A stretch of DNA of 52,100 bases, from NCBI GenBank assembly GCA_947446285.1, contig CANFGH010000009.1, forward strand, positions 1 through 52,100. Reading direction: 5' to 3'. The translations under genes were made by a program, and so were the position numbers. Positions 35,358 to 44,148 of this stretch are shown in pieces. The notes under the pieces were generated by a model. That model had not been told where the DNA came from. It did no database searches and saw only the letters and a list, made by a program, of their open reading frames with translations. Numbering within the stretch: position 1 is the stretch's first letter; every line of letters begins with the position of its first letter. Origin of the DNA: Chloroflexota bacterium (GTDB lineage Bacteria > Chloroflexota > UBA11872 > UBA12225).

Positions 35358-38300
35358 TTACCCGCGCCGACGTTCAATCGCGACGGTGACTTCATTGCCG
35401 TCCAAGGTGACGGTCTTGCGGTACGCATCGGGGGACGATGCAGCCGTCCCGGCCTCCAAGGTGGTCGAAAGCGTTTCGGAGGCAATTTCACTCGCGAACG
35501 TGGCAAAGACGGCGTCCCCATCTGCCGAGGCGTCATAGCGCGTGATGATGCGGTCCTCTAGATTGAACCCCGCGTCCTTTCGCATTCCATTGATCGCATG
35601 CGTGATCTCGCGCGAGAGGCCCTCCGCCACCAGGTCCGGTGTCAGGCTCGTGTCGAGTGCGATGAGCAGGCCTCCGTCATCCACCACGGCAAAACCGGGC
35701 GCATCGACGGCTTCGACATCGAACTCAGCTGCCGGAACCTCGAGTTCGAGGCCCTCCACAATCACGACCGCCGGTTCGCCTCGGGCATGCCGGCGTTGAA
35801 CCTCGGCCCCATCCGCTGCTTGCAGGGCACGGGCCACTGCATTCACCCGAGGGCCAAACCTCGGCCCAAGGACCTTGAAGTTCGGCTTGACCCGATAGGT
35901 AACCAGCACCTCATCGTCAGACGCGAACCGCAGGACCTTGACGTTCAATTCCTCGGTAATCTGGGTAGAGAGACGCATGAGCGAGTCACGCTCTGCATCA
36001 GACCGCGCCCGAACCACTAGCGCCGGAAGGGGTTGACGAACCTTGACCTTGACCTTGCTTCGGGCGGCCCGGGCCAATCCCACTACCGTCCGTACCACCG
36101 ACATCGATCGCCTCAGGTCCTCATCGATCAGCAACGGATCGGAGACCGGCCAGTCGGTGTGGTGGACGCTTACCGGCACCGCCGCCCCGGTGGACCGCTC
36201 AAGGTTCTGATACATCTCTTCAGCCAGGAATGGCATTGACGGGCCCAGAAGCCGGGTAAGCGTCGTGAGCACTTCCCAGAGGGTGCTGTAGGCTGCCCTT
36301 TTATCGATATCCGCTTCATTCTTCCAGTACCGGGACCGGCCACGACGCACGTACCACGTGGAGAGGTCATCAACGAACGCCTCAATCCGCCAGGTCGCCG
36401 ACCGGGAATCAAAGTCCTCGTACCGCTTGGTGACATCGTCGACCAGCACGTGAAGTTCCGCAAGGATCCATCGGTCCAGATCAGTACGGTCTGCCATCGG
36501 CACGGTATGCGCATGGGGATCAAACCCATCGAGTCGCGCGTAATTGCAGAAGAAGGCGTAGACGTTCCACAGCACCAGCAGACGGCGCTTGATCTGATCA
36601 GCGATGCCGTAGCCGAAGTTCAGGTTTGCCTCGGTGTTGGCACCGGCATACAGCCAGCGCATCACGCTTGCACCGATGCGTTCCGCAGCCTCATTGAACT
36701 CGATGGAGTTTCCCCACGACTTGTGCATCTCGCGGCCGGTCTCGTCCCGCAAGGTTGCGTACCCAAGGACAGCCCGGAACGGTTCGCGATTTTCCAGAAC
36801 GGTGCTCATCACCAGAAGCGAATAGAACCAGTTCCGGAACTGTCCGGGGAAACTCTCGGTGATGAAGTGGGCCGGGAACCACTCCCTCCAATAGTCCTTG
36901 TCATGCCGGTAGCCGAGTGTCGAGAAACTCACGATACCCGCGTCAAGCCACGGATTGCCGACATCCTTGATCCGTGTCGCCTGCCCGCCGCACTGCGCAC
37001 ACGCAATGTGCACACCATCCACAAAGGGACGATGCGGCGCGTGCCCGGCGAATGCCTCCCACCCTTCCGTCGCGCGCGACTGCAATTCGTCATCGCCACC
37101 GACAACATCCCACCAGCCGCAAACGGGGTCGTCACACGTCCAGATCGGCAGTGCCAGACCCCAGTAGCGCTTCTTGGAAATCATCCAGTCGCCCATGTTG
37201 CGCAACCAGTCAAGTTCCCGTTCCAGACCCCATGACGGGTGCCATTCGATCCGCCGGACGACATCGGCAATCTGTTCACGCAGTGGCGGCATCTCACGCC
37301 CCGCGACCCGCGCCCGCGCCTCATCGGATTTCGGTCCATCCATCGAGATGAACCACTCATCGACGACCCGGAACACCAGTTCGGTGTGGCAACGCCAACA
37401 CTTGGGATACCGATGGGTGTACGGCAGGACGCGATACAGAAACCCACCTTCGCGCATCGTGGCCGCGACCGTCGGCGCAACGTCTGGCGCATACTCCCCA
37501 GTCAGGTCGCCAAAACCCGCGTAGTAGCGTGCAAACTCATCGATCGGGGCGACAATCGGCAACCCGTATTGCTTGCCGAGCGCAAAGTCGATGTCCCCGC
37601 ATCCGGGTGCAATATGGACGATTCCTGTGCCCTCGGTCTCCGTCACATCGGACCCGCCGATCACAACGTGGGCCTCAGGCACTCCCTGTTCGATCACGAT
37701 TGGAAGGTGGTCAAATGGCCCTCGGTAATGCAAACCGATCAGGTCCTTGCCGGTAAGTTCGCCGATCACCTCATGTGACCCGGTCAACGCCGAGGTGACC
37801 GTCCCCTTCGACAGGATCAGCACGTCATCACCCTGACGGACACGCACGTAGGTCAGGTCGGGATGCACCTCGGCCGCCACATTCGCCGGGAGCGTCCACG
37901 GTGTCGTCGTCCAGATCAGCAGGGACTCGCCCGGTCGTTCAACCAATGGCAGTTTCACGTACATCGACGTGTGCGTGATGTCCGCATAGCCCTCAGTGGC
38001 AATCTCATGGTGTGAGATCCCAGTCGAACACCGCGGACACCAAGGCATGGAATCGATGCCCCGGTAGATCAGGCCTCGATCATGGCATTGCTTAAGGAAG
38101 AGCCAGATCGAATAGTTGTTCTCGTCCGCCATGGTGAAGTAGGAGTTGTTCCAGTCCATCCAATACCCGAGGCGAATGGACTGGTTGGTCTGCATCGCTG
38201 AAAAGCGCCGCACGCGCTCCTTGCAAGCCTCCACAAAGCGGTCGATCCCGAACGCCTCGATATCCCGCTTTGACGTGAACCCCTTTTCCTTCTCTACTTC

Positions 38301-38582
38301 GACTTCAACCCACAGCCCTTGGCAGTCGAAGCCCTGCTGGAACCGCAACTCATGACCCTGCATCGCCTTGAAGCGATTGAACAGGTCCTTGTACGTCCGG
38401 CCCCACGCGTGATGGACGCCCATCGGGCCATTCGCGGTGATCGGCCCGTCGATGAAACTCCACTTGGGCTTGCCCCGGTTTTTCTCGACCAGAAGGTCAA
38501 AGGCGTGGTGTTCCTCCCAGAAGGCGAGGATGCCTCGTTCAAGCGCGGGAAAGTCAACATCTGCACTGACGGGTGAAAACAT
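35358..38582 (-). CDS. ileS: Isoleucyl-tRNA synthetase (class I, variant signature motifs)
   Basis: Charges tRNA-Ile with isoleucine. The 1074 residues show the HIGH region as GPMGVHHAWGRTYKDL (HHAW 57-60) and the KMSKS region as GREMHKSWGN (catalytic Lys621). Between them is the CP1 editing domain with WTTTPWTLPAN and GTGIVHIAPGCGDIDF. Zinc-type cysteine pairs appear in WCPRC, CWRCH and CAQC. An anticodon-binding domain and a C-terminal extension follow. The variant MHKSWGN occurs, as I recall, in a subgroup annotated as class I tRNA ligase, so it is probably active. The T-box leader upstream fits an aminoacyl-tRNA synthetase responding to uncharged tRNA-Ile. It converges on the liv operon. 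Confidence 0.95.
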   Translation of the reverse strand: MFSPVSADVDFPALERGILAFWEEHHAFDLLVEKNRGKPKWSFIDGPITANGPMGVHHAWGRTYKDLFNRFKAMQGHELRFQQGFDCQGLWVEVEVEKEKGFTSKRDIEAFGIDRFVEACKERVRRFSAMQTNQSIRLGYWMDWNNSYFTMADENNYSIWLFLKQCHDRGLIYRGIDSMPWCPRCSTGISHHEIATEGYADITHTSMYVKLPLVERPGESLLIWTTTPWTLPANVAAEVHPDLTYVRVRQGDDVLILSKGTVTSALTGSHEVIGELTGKDLIGLHYRGPFDHLPIVIEQGVPEAHVVIGGSDVTETEGTGIVHIAPGCGDIDFALGKQYGLPIVAPIDEFARYYAGFGDLTGEYAPDVAPTVAATMREGGFLYRVLPYTHRYPKCWRCHTELVFRVVDEWFISMDGPKSDEARARVAGREMPPLREQIADVVRRIEWHPSWGLERELDWLRNMGDWMISKKRYWGLALPIWTCDDPVCGWWDVVGGDDELQSRATEGWEAFAGHAPHRPFVDGVHIACAQCGGQATRIKDVGNPWLDAGIVSFSTLGYRHDKDYWREWFPAHFITESFPGQFRNWFYSLLVMSTVLENREPFRAVLGYATLRDETGREMHKSWGNSIEFNEAAERIGASVMRWLYAGANTEANLNFGYGIADQIKRRLLVLWNVYAFFCNYARLDGFDPHAHTVPMADRTDLDRWILAELHVLVDDVTKRYEDFDSRSATWRIEAFVDDLSTWYVRRGRSRYWKNEADIDKRAAYSTLWEVLTTLTRLLGPSMPFLAEEMYQNLERSTGAAVPVSVHHTDWPVSDPLLIDEDLRRSMSVVRTVVGLARAARSKVKVKVRQPLPALVVRARSDAERDSLMRLSTQITEELNVKVLRFASDDEVLVTYRVKPNFKVLGPRFGPRVNAVARALQAADGAEVQRRHARGEPAVVIVEGLELEVPAAEFDVEAVDAPGFAVVDDGGLLIALDTSLTPDLVAEGLSREITHAINGMRKDAGFNLEDRIITRYDASADGDAVFATFASEIASETLSTTLEAGTAASSPDAYRKTVTLDGNEVTVAIERRRG

Positions 38583-38673
38583 GGTTTCGTCCTGGTGTCC
38601 TGGTCTGCTTGTCGTCTGTCGTGATGTTCATGGGAGGCACGGCGTACGCACATTCGCCGAGGCGGCGGGCAAC

Positions 38674-38709
38674 AAAAAACGCGCCCGCCCCTCAAGGGGA
38701 CGAGGCGCG
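38674..38709 (-). terminator. Regulated intrinsic terminator of the ileS T-box
   Basis: Minus-strand stem CGCGCC.CG.CCCC with GGGGCGGGCGCG, loop TTGA, then TTTTTTG. The T-box sequence lies 18 bases upstream, where the competing antiterminator would form when uncharged tRNA binds. Confidence 0.88.
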
Positions 38710-39025
38710 TCGTACCGACGCCGCACCCGCGGTACCACCCCGATTGCCCACCACCCCCGTGCCGGCCACATGGCCGCTGCGAGGATGATGACCCACTCGT
38801 GCAGGCTTCAGTCTCCTGCGCCCCGGTAACGGAGGGCAATCCGGCCCGGCCTACTGGCAAATCCCGAGATCAACCGGCCAGCCTCGTTGGAAGCCGGGAT
38901 CACGCAATCACGTTCGGTGGGCAGCTCGGGAAGGATGTTCGGAAGCGGTTCGCAACCCGATCGCACTGCCCTCGGGCTCCCTGAATGCGTGCGCCGTTCC
39001 TACTAGGTTCCGTCGTGGCTCTTGG
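38674..39025 (-). promoter_or_regulatory. T-box riboswitch leader of ileS
   Basis: RNA leader that senses uncharged tRNA. The conserved T-box TGGTACCGCGG is at 38737-38727 on the minus strand, inside GGTGGTACCGCGGGTGC. An intrinsic terminator follows at 38709-38674, and the ileS ATG is 91 bases further on. A promoter at 39061-39032 predicts a 5' end near 39025, giving a leader of about 350 bases. A candidate specifier ATC (Ile) at 38900-38898 lies between two possible helices: TGCGTG pairs with CACGCA near 38991-38986, and CCG(GC)TTCC pairs with GGAACGG. The T-box and terminator are plain; the specifier assignment is tentative. Confidence 0.88.
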
Positions 39026-39031
39026 AGTGGC

Positions 39032-39061
39032 AGTGTAGGGGGCGACTTGCGAGAATGTCAA
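39032..39061 (-). promoter_or_regulatory. Promoter of the ileS T-box transcript
   Basis: Minus strand: TTGACA at 39061-39056, an 18-base spacer, and TACACT at 39037-39032. This is the best sigma-70-type match in the window. It lies directly before the start of the divergent radical SAM gene. Confidence 0.75.
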
Positions 39062-39064
39062 CAA

Positions 39065-41005
39065 ATGAGCGAAGCGCACAGCGATCCGGCAGGGCAATGG
39101 GATGGCATGGATTACCGCACCATCGCCCGGATGATTGACACCTTCCTGCCCCGCGTGCAGAAGCCGGCCCGCTATACCGGAGGCGAATTCAATTCCAACC
39201 CGAAGGACTGGGAAGCACGTGGCCCGCAGGGACGGCACCGCATCCGCCTCGGAATTGCGTTCCCGGATATCTACGACATCGGCATGTCAAATCTCGGAAT
39301 GCAGGTGCTCTACGAAGTGGTGAACCGCGACGACCGGTTCCTCGCCGAACGCGTCTTCGCCCCCTGGTTCGACATGGAAGCCGAACTGCGCCGGTCCCGC
39401 GTGCCACTGTTCGGCCTCGAAACACGTCACGCACTCGGGCAATTCGATGTACTCGGGTTCAGCCTCGCCTACGAACTCGATTACACCAACGTGCTCAACA
39501 TGCTCAATCTGGCACATATTCCCGTCCGCGCGCGCGACCGTGGCCCCGAACACCCCATCGTCATCGCTGGGGGCAGCAACGCCACCAATCCCGAGCCGAT
39601 GTCCGATTTCATCGACGCTTTCCTGATTGGCGAAGGTGAAGAGTCGCTCACCGCGTTCCTGGCCCTGTATGACGAACTCCGGGAATCCTCGCCTCGACCG
39701 GATCGCACCGTCCTCCTGCGCGAGGCGGCGCACCGCATTCCCGGTTGCTATGTCCCGACGTTGTACGAAGCGCACTACGATGACCGGGGCGTGTTCACCG
39801 CACTTGAACCACTTCCCGGTGCGCCAGAACTTCCCGTCAAGAAATCGTTTGTCGATCTGGTCGACTATCCGCTTCCCACGAGACCTGTCGTACCGTACAT
39901 GGAGACAATCCATGACCGTGCGGCGATCGAGATCATGCGGGGATGTGGCCGCGGGTGCAGGTTCTGCCAGGCCGATCTGATCTATCGCCCCCGACGGGTC
40001 CGGCCTCGCGCGCAGATCATCGAGATGGCCGACCAACTCCTGAAATCGACCGGCTACAACGAACTTTCGCTCCTGTCACTATCAAGCGCTGACATCAAGC
40101 ACATCGATCTCGTCGTCCAGGACGCCATTGACCTCTTTGACGACAACACCCTGACCATCGCCATGCCGAGCACCCGGGTGGATGCATTCAACGTCCATCT
40201 CGCGGAGCTGATCGAACGCGGGAAGCGATCCGGGATCACCTTCGCTCCTGAAGCAGGTACCGAGCGGATGCGGGAAGTCATCCACAAGGGTGTCTCCGAA
40301 GCCGACACGCTGGCCGCCGCCGAAATGGCCTACAGTCGCGGTTGGCAGACGATCAAGCTCTACTTCATGATCGGTCTTCCAACCGAGACTGACCAGGACG
40401 TGGAGGGAATTGGCCACCTTGCCCAGAAGGTCCTCGATGTCGGAAGACGCCATCACGGTCGCCGTGCTAGGGTCACCGTAGGCGTATCGACAATGGTTCC
40501 AAAGGCACACACACCATTCCAGTGGGCGGCCCAGGCAACCCGGCCCCAGATTGAACGGCGGATTTCGGTGCTTCGCAACGTGACCCGCGACCGTGGCATG
40601 CGTGTTTCGTGGCATGACCCTGAAAGCACGATTGTTGAAGGCGTGATGTCACGCGGTGACCGTCGGGTCGGGACCGCGATCTATGGCGCTTGGAGACGTG
40701 GTGCCCGCTTTGATGCGTGGAACCAGCACCTTCGGTTCGAGGCGTGGCAGGCAGGCATGGGTGACGCCGGTCTGGACATCGAGACGTACGGAACCGACGA
40801 CCGTGACATCCACGCCCGCCTCCCTTGGGATCACGTTGATGTCGGCGTCGCCAGATGGCACCTCGTTGCGCAGTGGAATCGTGCTCGAGGTGTCGAGGCG
40901 GAACCGAGACAGCGGCAGTCATTCGTCCTGCTCCATGGAGAAGACGTGACTACCGCGCCAACCTTGGCAACTGTCGGCGCGTCAGCCCTCGCCACCCAAT
41001 CGTGA
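39065..41005 (+). CDS. B12-binding-type radical SAM protein (TIGR03960-like)
   Basis: Radical SAM enzyme of unknown reaction. The 646 residues open with an N-terminal segment (FLPRVQKPARYTGGEFNS), then a cobalamin-binding-like Rossmann region (about 60-190, FPDIYDIGMSNLGMQVLYE, GFSLAYELDYTNVLNML, VIAGGSNATNPEP). The radical SAM barrel follows, with the iron-sulfur triad Cys294, Cys298 and Cys301 in MRGCGRGCRFCQ. FAPEAGTERMREVIHKG and LYFMIGLPTETDQD are typical of the barrel. The pattern matches the TIGR03960 family, usually paired with a TIGR03936/DUF2344 partner; no such partner is seen here. I chose ATG 39065; the frame also opens earlier at a TTG. Confidence 0.9.
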   Translation: MSEAHSDPAGQWDGMDYRTIARMIDTFLPRVQKPARYTGGEFNSNPKDWEARGPQGRHRIRLGIAFPDIYDIGMSNLGMQVLYEVVNRDDRFLAERVFAPWFDMEAELRRSRVPLFGLETRHALGQFDVLGFSLAYELDYTNVLNMLNLAHIPVRARDRGPEHPIVIAGGSNATNPEPMSDFIDAFLIGEGEESLTAFLALYDELRESSPRPDRTVLLREAAHRIPGCYVPTLYEAHYDDRGVFTALEPLPGAPELPVKKSFVDLVDYPLPTRPVVPYMETIHDRAAIEIMRGCGRGCRFCQADLIYRPRRVRPRAQIIEMADQLLKSTGYNELSLLSLSSADIKHIDLVVQDAIDLFDDNTLTIAMPSTRVDAFNVHLAELIERGKRSGITFAPEAGTERMREVIHKGVSEADTLAAAEMAYSRGWQTIKLYFMIGLPTETDQDVEGIGHLAQKVLDVGRRHHGRRARVTVGVSTMVPKAHTPFQWAAQATRPQIERRISVLRNVTRDRGMRVSWHDPESTIVEGVMSRGDRRVGTAIYGAWRRGARFDAWNQHLRFEAWQAGMGDAGLDIETYGTDDRDIHARLPWDHVDVGVARWHLVAQWNRARGVEAEPRQRQSFVLLHGEDVTTAPTLATVGASALATQS

Positions 41006-41053
41006 GAGGGCGGCACCCCGGCGACCGGCGCATCGGCTACAGTGGGAACGGCG

Positions 41054-41551
41054 ATGTCAAAGCGTTACGAAGACGAGATTCGCGACCTGTTGAACCGCAT
41101 GGAACGCTTTCCGGGCGAGGATGCGAAACGCCGCGGTGCCCCACCACCGCCAATCCCCATTCGCCGGCGTTCCTCGAACCCACTCCGTGGCCTTGGTGCC
41201 AAGTTGACCGTTGACCCGCAACGGCTCATGGGTGGCGCGCTACTCATGACCCTCGGCGCATGGGTCCTGCGGGGACCATGGTCAAACGGCTTCCCTCTCT
41301 TGGCGGGAATTGCCGGGACTGTGCAGCTCATCGGTCTGGTGATGTTCGTGGTCGCCCTGGTCCTCTTCATGAGGCGGGGCAGCATGAGTGGATCACCGTA
41401 CGGCGGTGGTAATGGTCCCAGATGGCGTGGTCAGGTCATCGAGTTGCCATCGCGAAGACGTCCATTCGGGGGCCTGACGAACACCGTGCGTTCCCTGTGG
41501 AACAGTCTCACACGAAGGCGCGGCGCACCACCCTCACGGGGTACGTGGTAG
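41054..41551 (+). CDS. Small membrane protein of unknown function (165 aa)
   Basis: Not assigned to a family. From ATG 41054 the product has a charged N-terminus MSKRYEDEIRDLLNRMERFP that looks like a short amphipathic helix, then an Arg/Pro-rich linker. Two membrane segments follow (about 60-76, LMGGALLMTLGAWVLRG, and about 82-108, ending VVALVLFMRRG), then an Arg-rich cytoplasmic tail. It starts 48 bases after the radical SAM gene; CGGCTACAGT at 41034-41043 could be a weak -10. Small two-helix proteins with this N-terminus are frequent in Chloroflexota and actinobacteria, as I recall. Confidence 0.7.
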   Translation: MSKRYEDEIRDLLNRMERFPGEDAKRRGAPPPPIPIRRRSSNPLRGLGAKLTVDPQRLMGGALLMTLGAWVLRGPWSNGFPLLAGIAGTVQLIGLVMFVVALVLFMRRGSMSGSPYGGGNGPRWRGQVIELPSRRRPFGGLTNTVRSLWNSLTRRRGAPPSRGTW

Positions 41552-41590
41552 GCATTACTCCCGACCCTTTCCCGGGTCATCAGGATAGAT

Positions 41591-41600
41591 TTGCTACACT
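41591..41600 (+). promoter_or_regulatory. Extended -10 element for tRNA-Lys
   Basis: TTGCTACACT ends 15 bases before the tRNA-Lys 5' end and matches the elements before tRNA-Leu(GAG) and fmdB. No TTGACA-like -35 is evident. Confidence 0.5.
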
Positions 41601-41615
41601 TTTCCTCGTCCTAAC

Positions 41616-41690
41616 GGCCCTCTAGCTCAATGGCAGAGCAGTTGACTCTTAATCAATTGGTTCACGGTTCAAGTCCGTGGGGGGCCACCA
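41616..41690 (+). tRNA. tRNA-Lys (anticodon CTT)
   Basis: Acceptor GGCCCTC/GGGGGCC with one T-G pair, D-arm GCTCAATGGCAGAGC, anticodon stem GTTGA/TCAAT around CTCTTAA (anticodon CTT), T-arm CACGGTTCAAGTCCGTG, CCA encoded. Confidence 0.95.
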
Positions 41691-41732
41691 CCTTCCTGAC
41701 CCACTCCCCTTTCCTGATCCTTTGCCACCGTC

Positions 41733-42336
41733 ATGCGTGACGAGTGCGCCAAGAGTGGCGCCAGCCCGTCAACCGCACTGCGGCCGGGTGACGCAACGTC
41801 GTGGGCAGCGTTGCTACGAGGCATCAACGTCCATGGCACCCGAATACTCCCGATGGATGCGTTGGCGCAGGTACTCGCCGCGAATGGCCATGCATCGGTC
41901 CGTACATCCAGACCGGACACATCGTGTTCCGCCACCCTGGGTCCGATGCATCAGATCTGTCAGCACGTATCACAAAAGCCATTGCCGACCAGTTCGGCCT
42001 TCAACCGACAACCATCGTGTTTCCTCACTCCAAGCTTCGTCGGGCCATCCTCGGGATGCCTTTTGCAGATCTATACGATCGGAACTCCGGGGAAACATTG
42101 CACATCTTCTTCCTTGCCAGTGCACCAGAATCGCCCGACCTCGAACGGCTTCACTGACTGCGGGCAGCCCACGAACGGTTCCATCTCGGTCATGAGGTGG
42201 CATACCTTCACGCACCCAGTGGCTTTGGTCGGTCCCGCCTCGCCGGTGCGGCGAACGTGTCCTTGGCGTCAGCGTCACGGCCCGAAACTGGCGGACGGTC
42301 ACGGCGTTGGACGCACTCGCAACCGCGGACGAGTGA
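41733..42336 (+). pseudogene. Decayed DUF1697-family protein gene
   Basis: Remnant of a DUF1697 protein (usually about 180 residues, function unknown). Three frames carry successive family parts: frame 1 with SWAALLRGINVHGTRILPMD and GHASVRT; frame 2 with YIQTGHIVF, DLSARITKAIADQFG and ETLHIFFLASAP; frame 3 with LGVSVTARNWRTVTALDAL. Frame 1 to 2 changes at about 41901-41905, as if one GTAC of a GTACGTAC were lost. An in-frame TGA at 42155-42157 interrupts LERLH and LRAAHERFHLGHEVAYLHA. The frame changes again at about 42258-42262. Three independent lesions make it a true pseudogene. Confidence 0.88.
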
Positions 42337-42452
42337 TGGTAAGCCGTAGCAATCACCCGCTACGCCAAACGCCCATCACCCACCAGCCATGCGGATTGGC
42401 CTCATCCGGTTTGCCGAGACGATGAGGCAGGAACTCCCGTTCTAGGAGTGAC

Positions 42453-43106
42453 GTGACGTCCTACAGCCCAACGATGGCGCCAGAGAGCCAGGAGGCAGCT
42501 GTGAACTGCATCGTGTGCGCCTTGCCACTTACAGATGCCTCCACTCCGTGCCCTCGATGTACTCAGCGGCGGATCGAAGCCGAATTTGTCGCCACTCTCC
42601 CGACACGTCCGGCACCACCACGCTCGCTACCAGCGAAGTTCGTCGCTCCGTTCATCCTGATAAGTCTCGGTATCCTCACCGGCGTCAGCCTATGGGGTGG
42701 CGCGCAATCGAGCGGCTCAACCCGAGCCACCTGGACCGCCACCCCATCAAGCCCGCAGGAACTCACGGTACTGCTCTTGCGCCAGTACGCCCGCGAAGTG
42801 TTCGGAACCGCCACATCCCGTTCAGGTGTGGCAGCGTGGTGGATCAGTGTCCTCGACTGGACCGTCGAACCGCCCTACGCAATTGCCCGGACTTCTCTCT
42901 CGGATACGGCACGCGAAACGAAAGTGGCCGTCGAAATCTGTGCCGCCCTGGTGCACTTCGTCGCCGATTCACGGCGAGAAGGATTGCGCCTTACTGGCGT
43001 CCGTGTTGTTGGACAGGACGATATGGTCTTGATCGACACGATCGTTCGAAACACGGATTTCGACCCGTGCCAAGAACTGTCTGCACGGCCGGTACGGACG
43101 CGCTAA
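42453..43106 (+). CDS. Zinc-finger membrane protein of unknown function (217 aa)
   Basis: Not recognised. An N-terminal double CxxC (CIVCALPLTDASTPCPRC, about residues 19-36) forms a zinc ribbon facing the cytoplasm. A single membrane segment follows (about 63-83, FVAPFILISLGILTGVSLWG), then a Thr/Ser linker and an extracytoplasmic domain (about 100-217) with LTVLLLRQYAREVFG and VEICAALVHFVAD. Possible starts are GTG 42453, with TAGGAG close by, or ATG 42474. It follows the DUF1697 pseudogene and converges with the sugar-transport operon. The function is unknown; a membrane sensor is one possibility. Confidence 0.7.
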   Translation: MTSYSPTMAPESQEAAVNCIVCALPLTDASTPCPRCTQRRIEAEFVATLPTRPAPPRSLPAKFVAPFILISLGILTGVSLWGGAQSSGSTRATWTATPSSPQELTVLLLRQYAREVFGTATSRSGVAAWWISVLDWTVEPPYAIARTSLSDTARETKVAVEICAALVHFVADSRREGLRLTGVRVVGQDDMVLIDTIVRNTDFDPCQELSARPVRTR

Positions 43107-43115
43107 CCGCTCACT

Positions 43116-43164
43116 AAAAAGAGAAACGGTCGCACGTTTCACCATCACGTGAACCCTGCGACCG
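43116..43164 (-). terminator. Intrinsic terminator of the long sugar-transport operon
   Basis: On the minus strand CGGTCGCA and TGCGACCG (ends 43164 and 43127) form an 8-bp stem with an inner TTCAC/GTGAA helix, followed by TTTCTCTTTTT. It lies 33 bases beyond the last permease stop and also faces the convergent gene ending at 43106. Confidence 0.85.
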
Positions 43165-43197
43165 CCATTCCAAACCCGTGACGAGATTCGCGCCCGT

Positions 43198-44148
43198 TTA
43201 CTCGACCAAACCTGTTCGGTCGATCGACTCAACGAAGAACCGTTGGGTGAACAGGTAAATCGAAAGTGGCGGCAGGATCACAAGGAACACCGCAGCCATT
43301 ACGAGTGCCTCGTTGAACAGGTCACTTGCCTGCCCACCGGTCGCAGTATCCAGCGACGGAGACAAGACCGAGAGACGCATCGGCAACGTGAAGTACTCCA
43401 TGCGGTTCAGGTAGATGAATGGCTCAAAGAAGTCATTCCAATGCCAGACCACACTGAACAGGAACACCACCACGACCGCAGGCATCGCCAAGGGCACCAT
43501 GATGCGCCACCAAGTCGCGAAGGCGCTGGCACCGTCGATGCGAGCGGCCTCTTCAAGTTCCCAGGGAAGCGTCTTGAAGAACTGGCGAAAGACGACGACA
43601 AAGAGCGCGCCCTTCAATCCGTGACCAAAGAAACTCGGCACGACAAAGGGCTGATAGGTGTTGATCCACCCAAGGTTCTTATACAGGATGAACAGCGGAA
43701 CGATGATCGTCTGCGGGGGAACAAGGAAGGTGAAGAGCACCAAGGCAAAAAGTGCGTCGCGCCCGGGGAAGCGTACCCGCGCAAACCCGTATCCGACGAA
43801 CGCGCAACTCACCGTCTGCCCAAGTGCCGACCCCAGCGAGATATAAAGACTATTGCTAAGGGACTTCACGTAGGCCATGGAAAAGAATGCCAGCGGATAG
43901 TTGATCCAGAAGAACCCACTGGGAATCCACACAATCGTCGGGTCCGTCAGATCCTGCGAAGTCTTCAGCGACGTCGCCATGATGTAGAAGATCGGGACCA
44001 GGAAGACGAACGCAATGTCAATCAGCACGATATAGGTGAAGGCCCGTTGGAGGAATGTGATCGATCGGCGACGCACGATCTGACCATCACGCCACCATTT
44101 CGGGCGCCCAACAATGAAGGATGTCGAGGATGCCGCGATGCTAGCCAC
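43198..44148 (-). CDS. Sugar ABC transporter permease, MalG/AraQ type (second pair)
   Basis: Membrane subunit of a carbohydrate importer. The 316 residues have six helices, beginning IVLIDIAFVFLVPIFYIMATS with LKTSQDL, and the EAA loop LEEAARIDGASAFATWWRIM. It overlaps the preceding MalF-type permease. GTG 44148 has GGGAG six bases upstream; ATG 44163 is an alternative. It is the last gene of the operon, before a strong terminator. It pairs with the MalF-type gene just upstream and, like the other pairs, has no ATPase nearby. Confidence 0.92.
   Translation of the reverse strand: MASIAASSTSFIVGRPKWWRDGQIVRRRSITFLQRAFTYIVLIDIAFVFLVPIFYIMATSLKTSQDLTDPTIVWIPSGFFWINYPLAFFSMAYVKSLSNSLYISLGSALGQTVSCAFVGYGFARVRFPGRDALFALVLFTFLVPPQTIIVPLFILYKNLGWINTYQPFVVPSFFGHGLKGALFVVVFRQFFKTLPWELEEAARIDGASAFATWWRIMVPLAMPAVVVVFLFSVVWHWNDFFEPFIYLNRMEYFTLPMRLSVLSPSLDTATGGQASDLFNEALVMAAVFLVILPPLSIYLFTQRFFVESIDRTGLVE

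Noticed and set aside
42155-42157. In-frame TGA in the DUF1697 remnant considered as a recoded (selenocysteine) codon
   Set aside because: Two frameshifts in the same gene and no selenocysteine-type motif or insertion element; decay is simpler.
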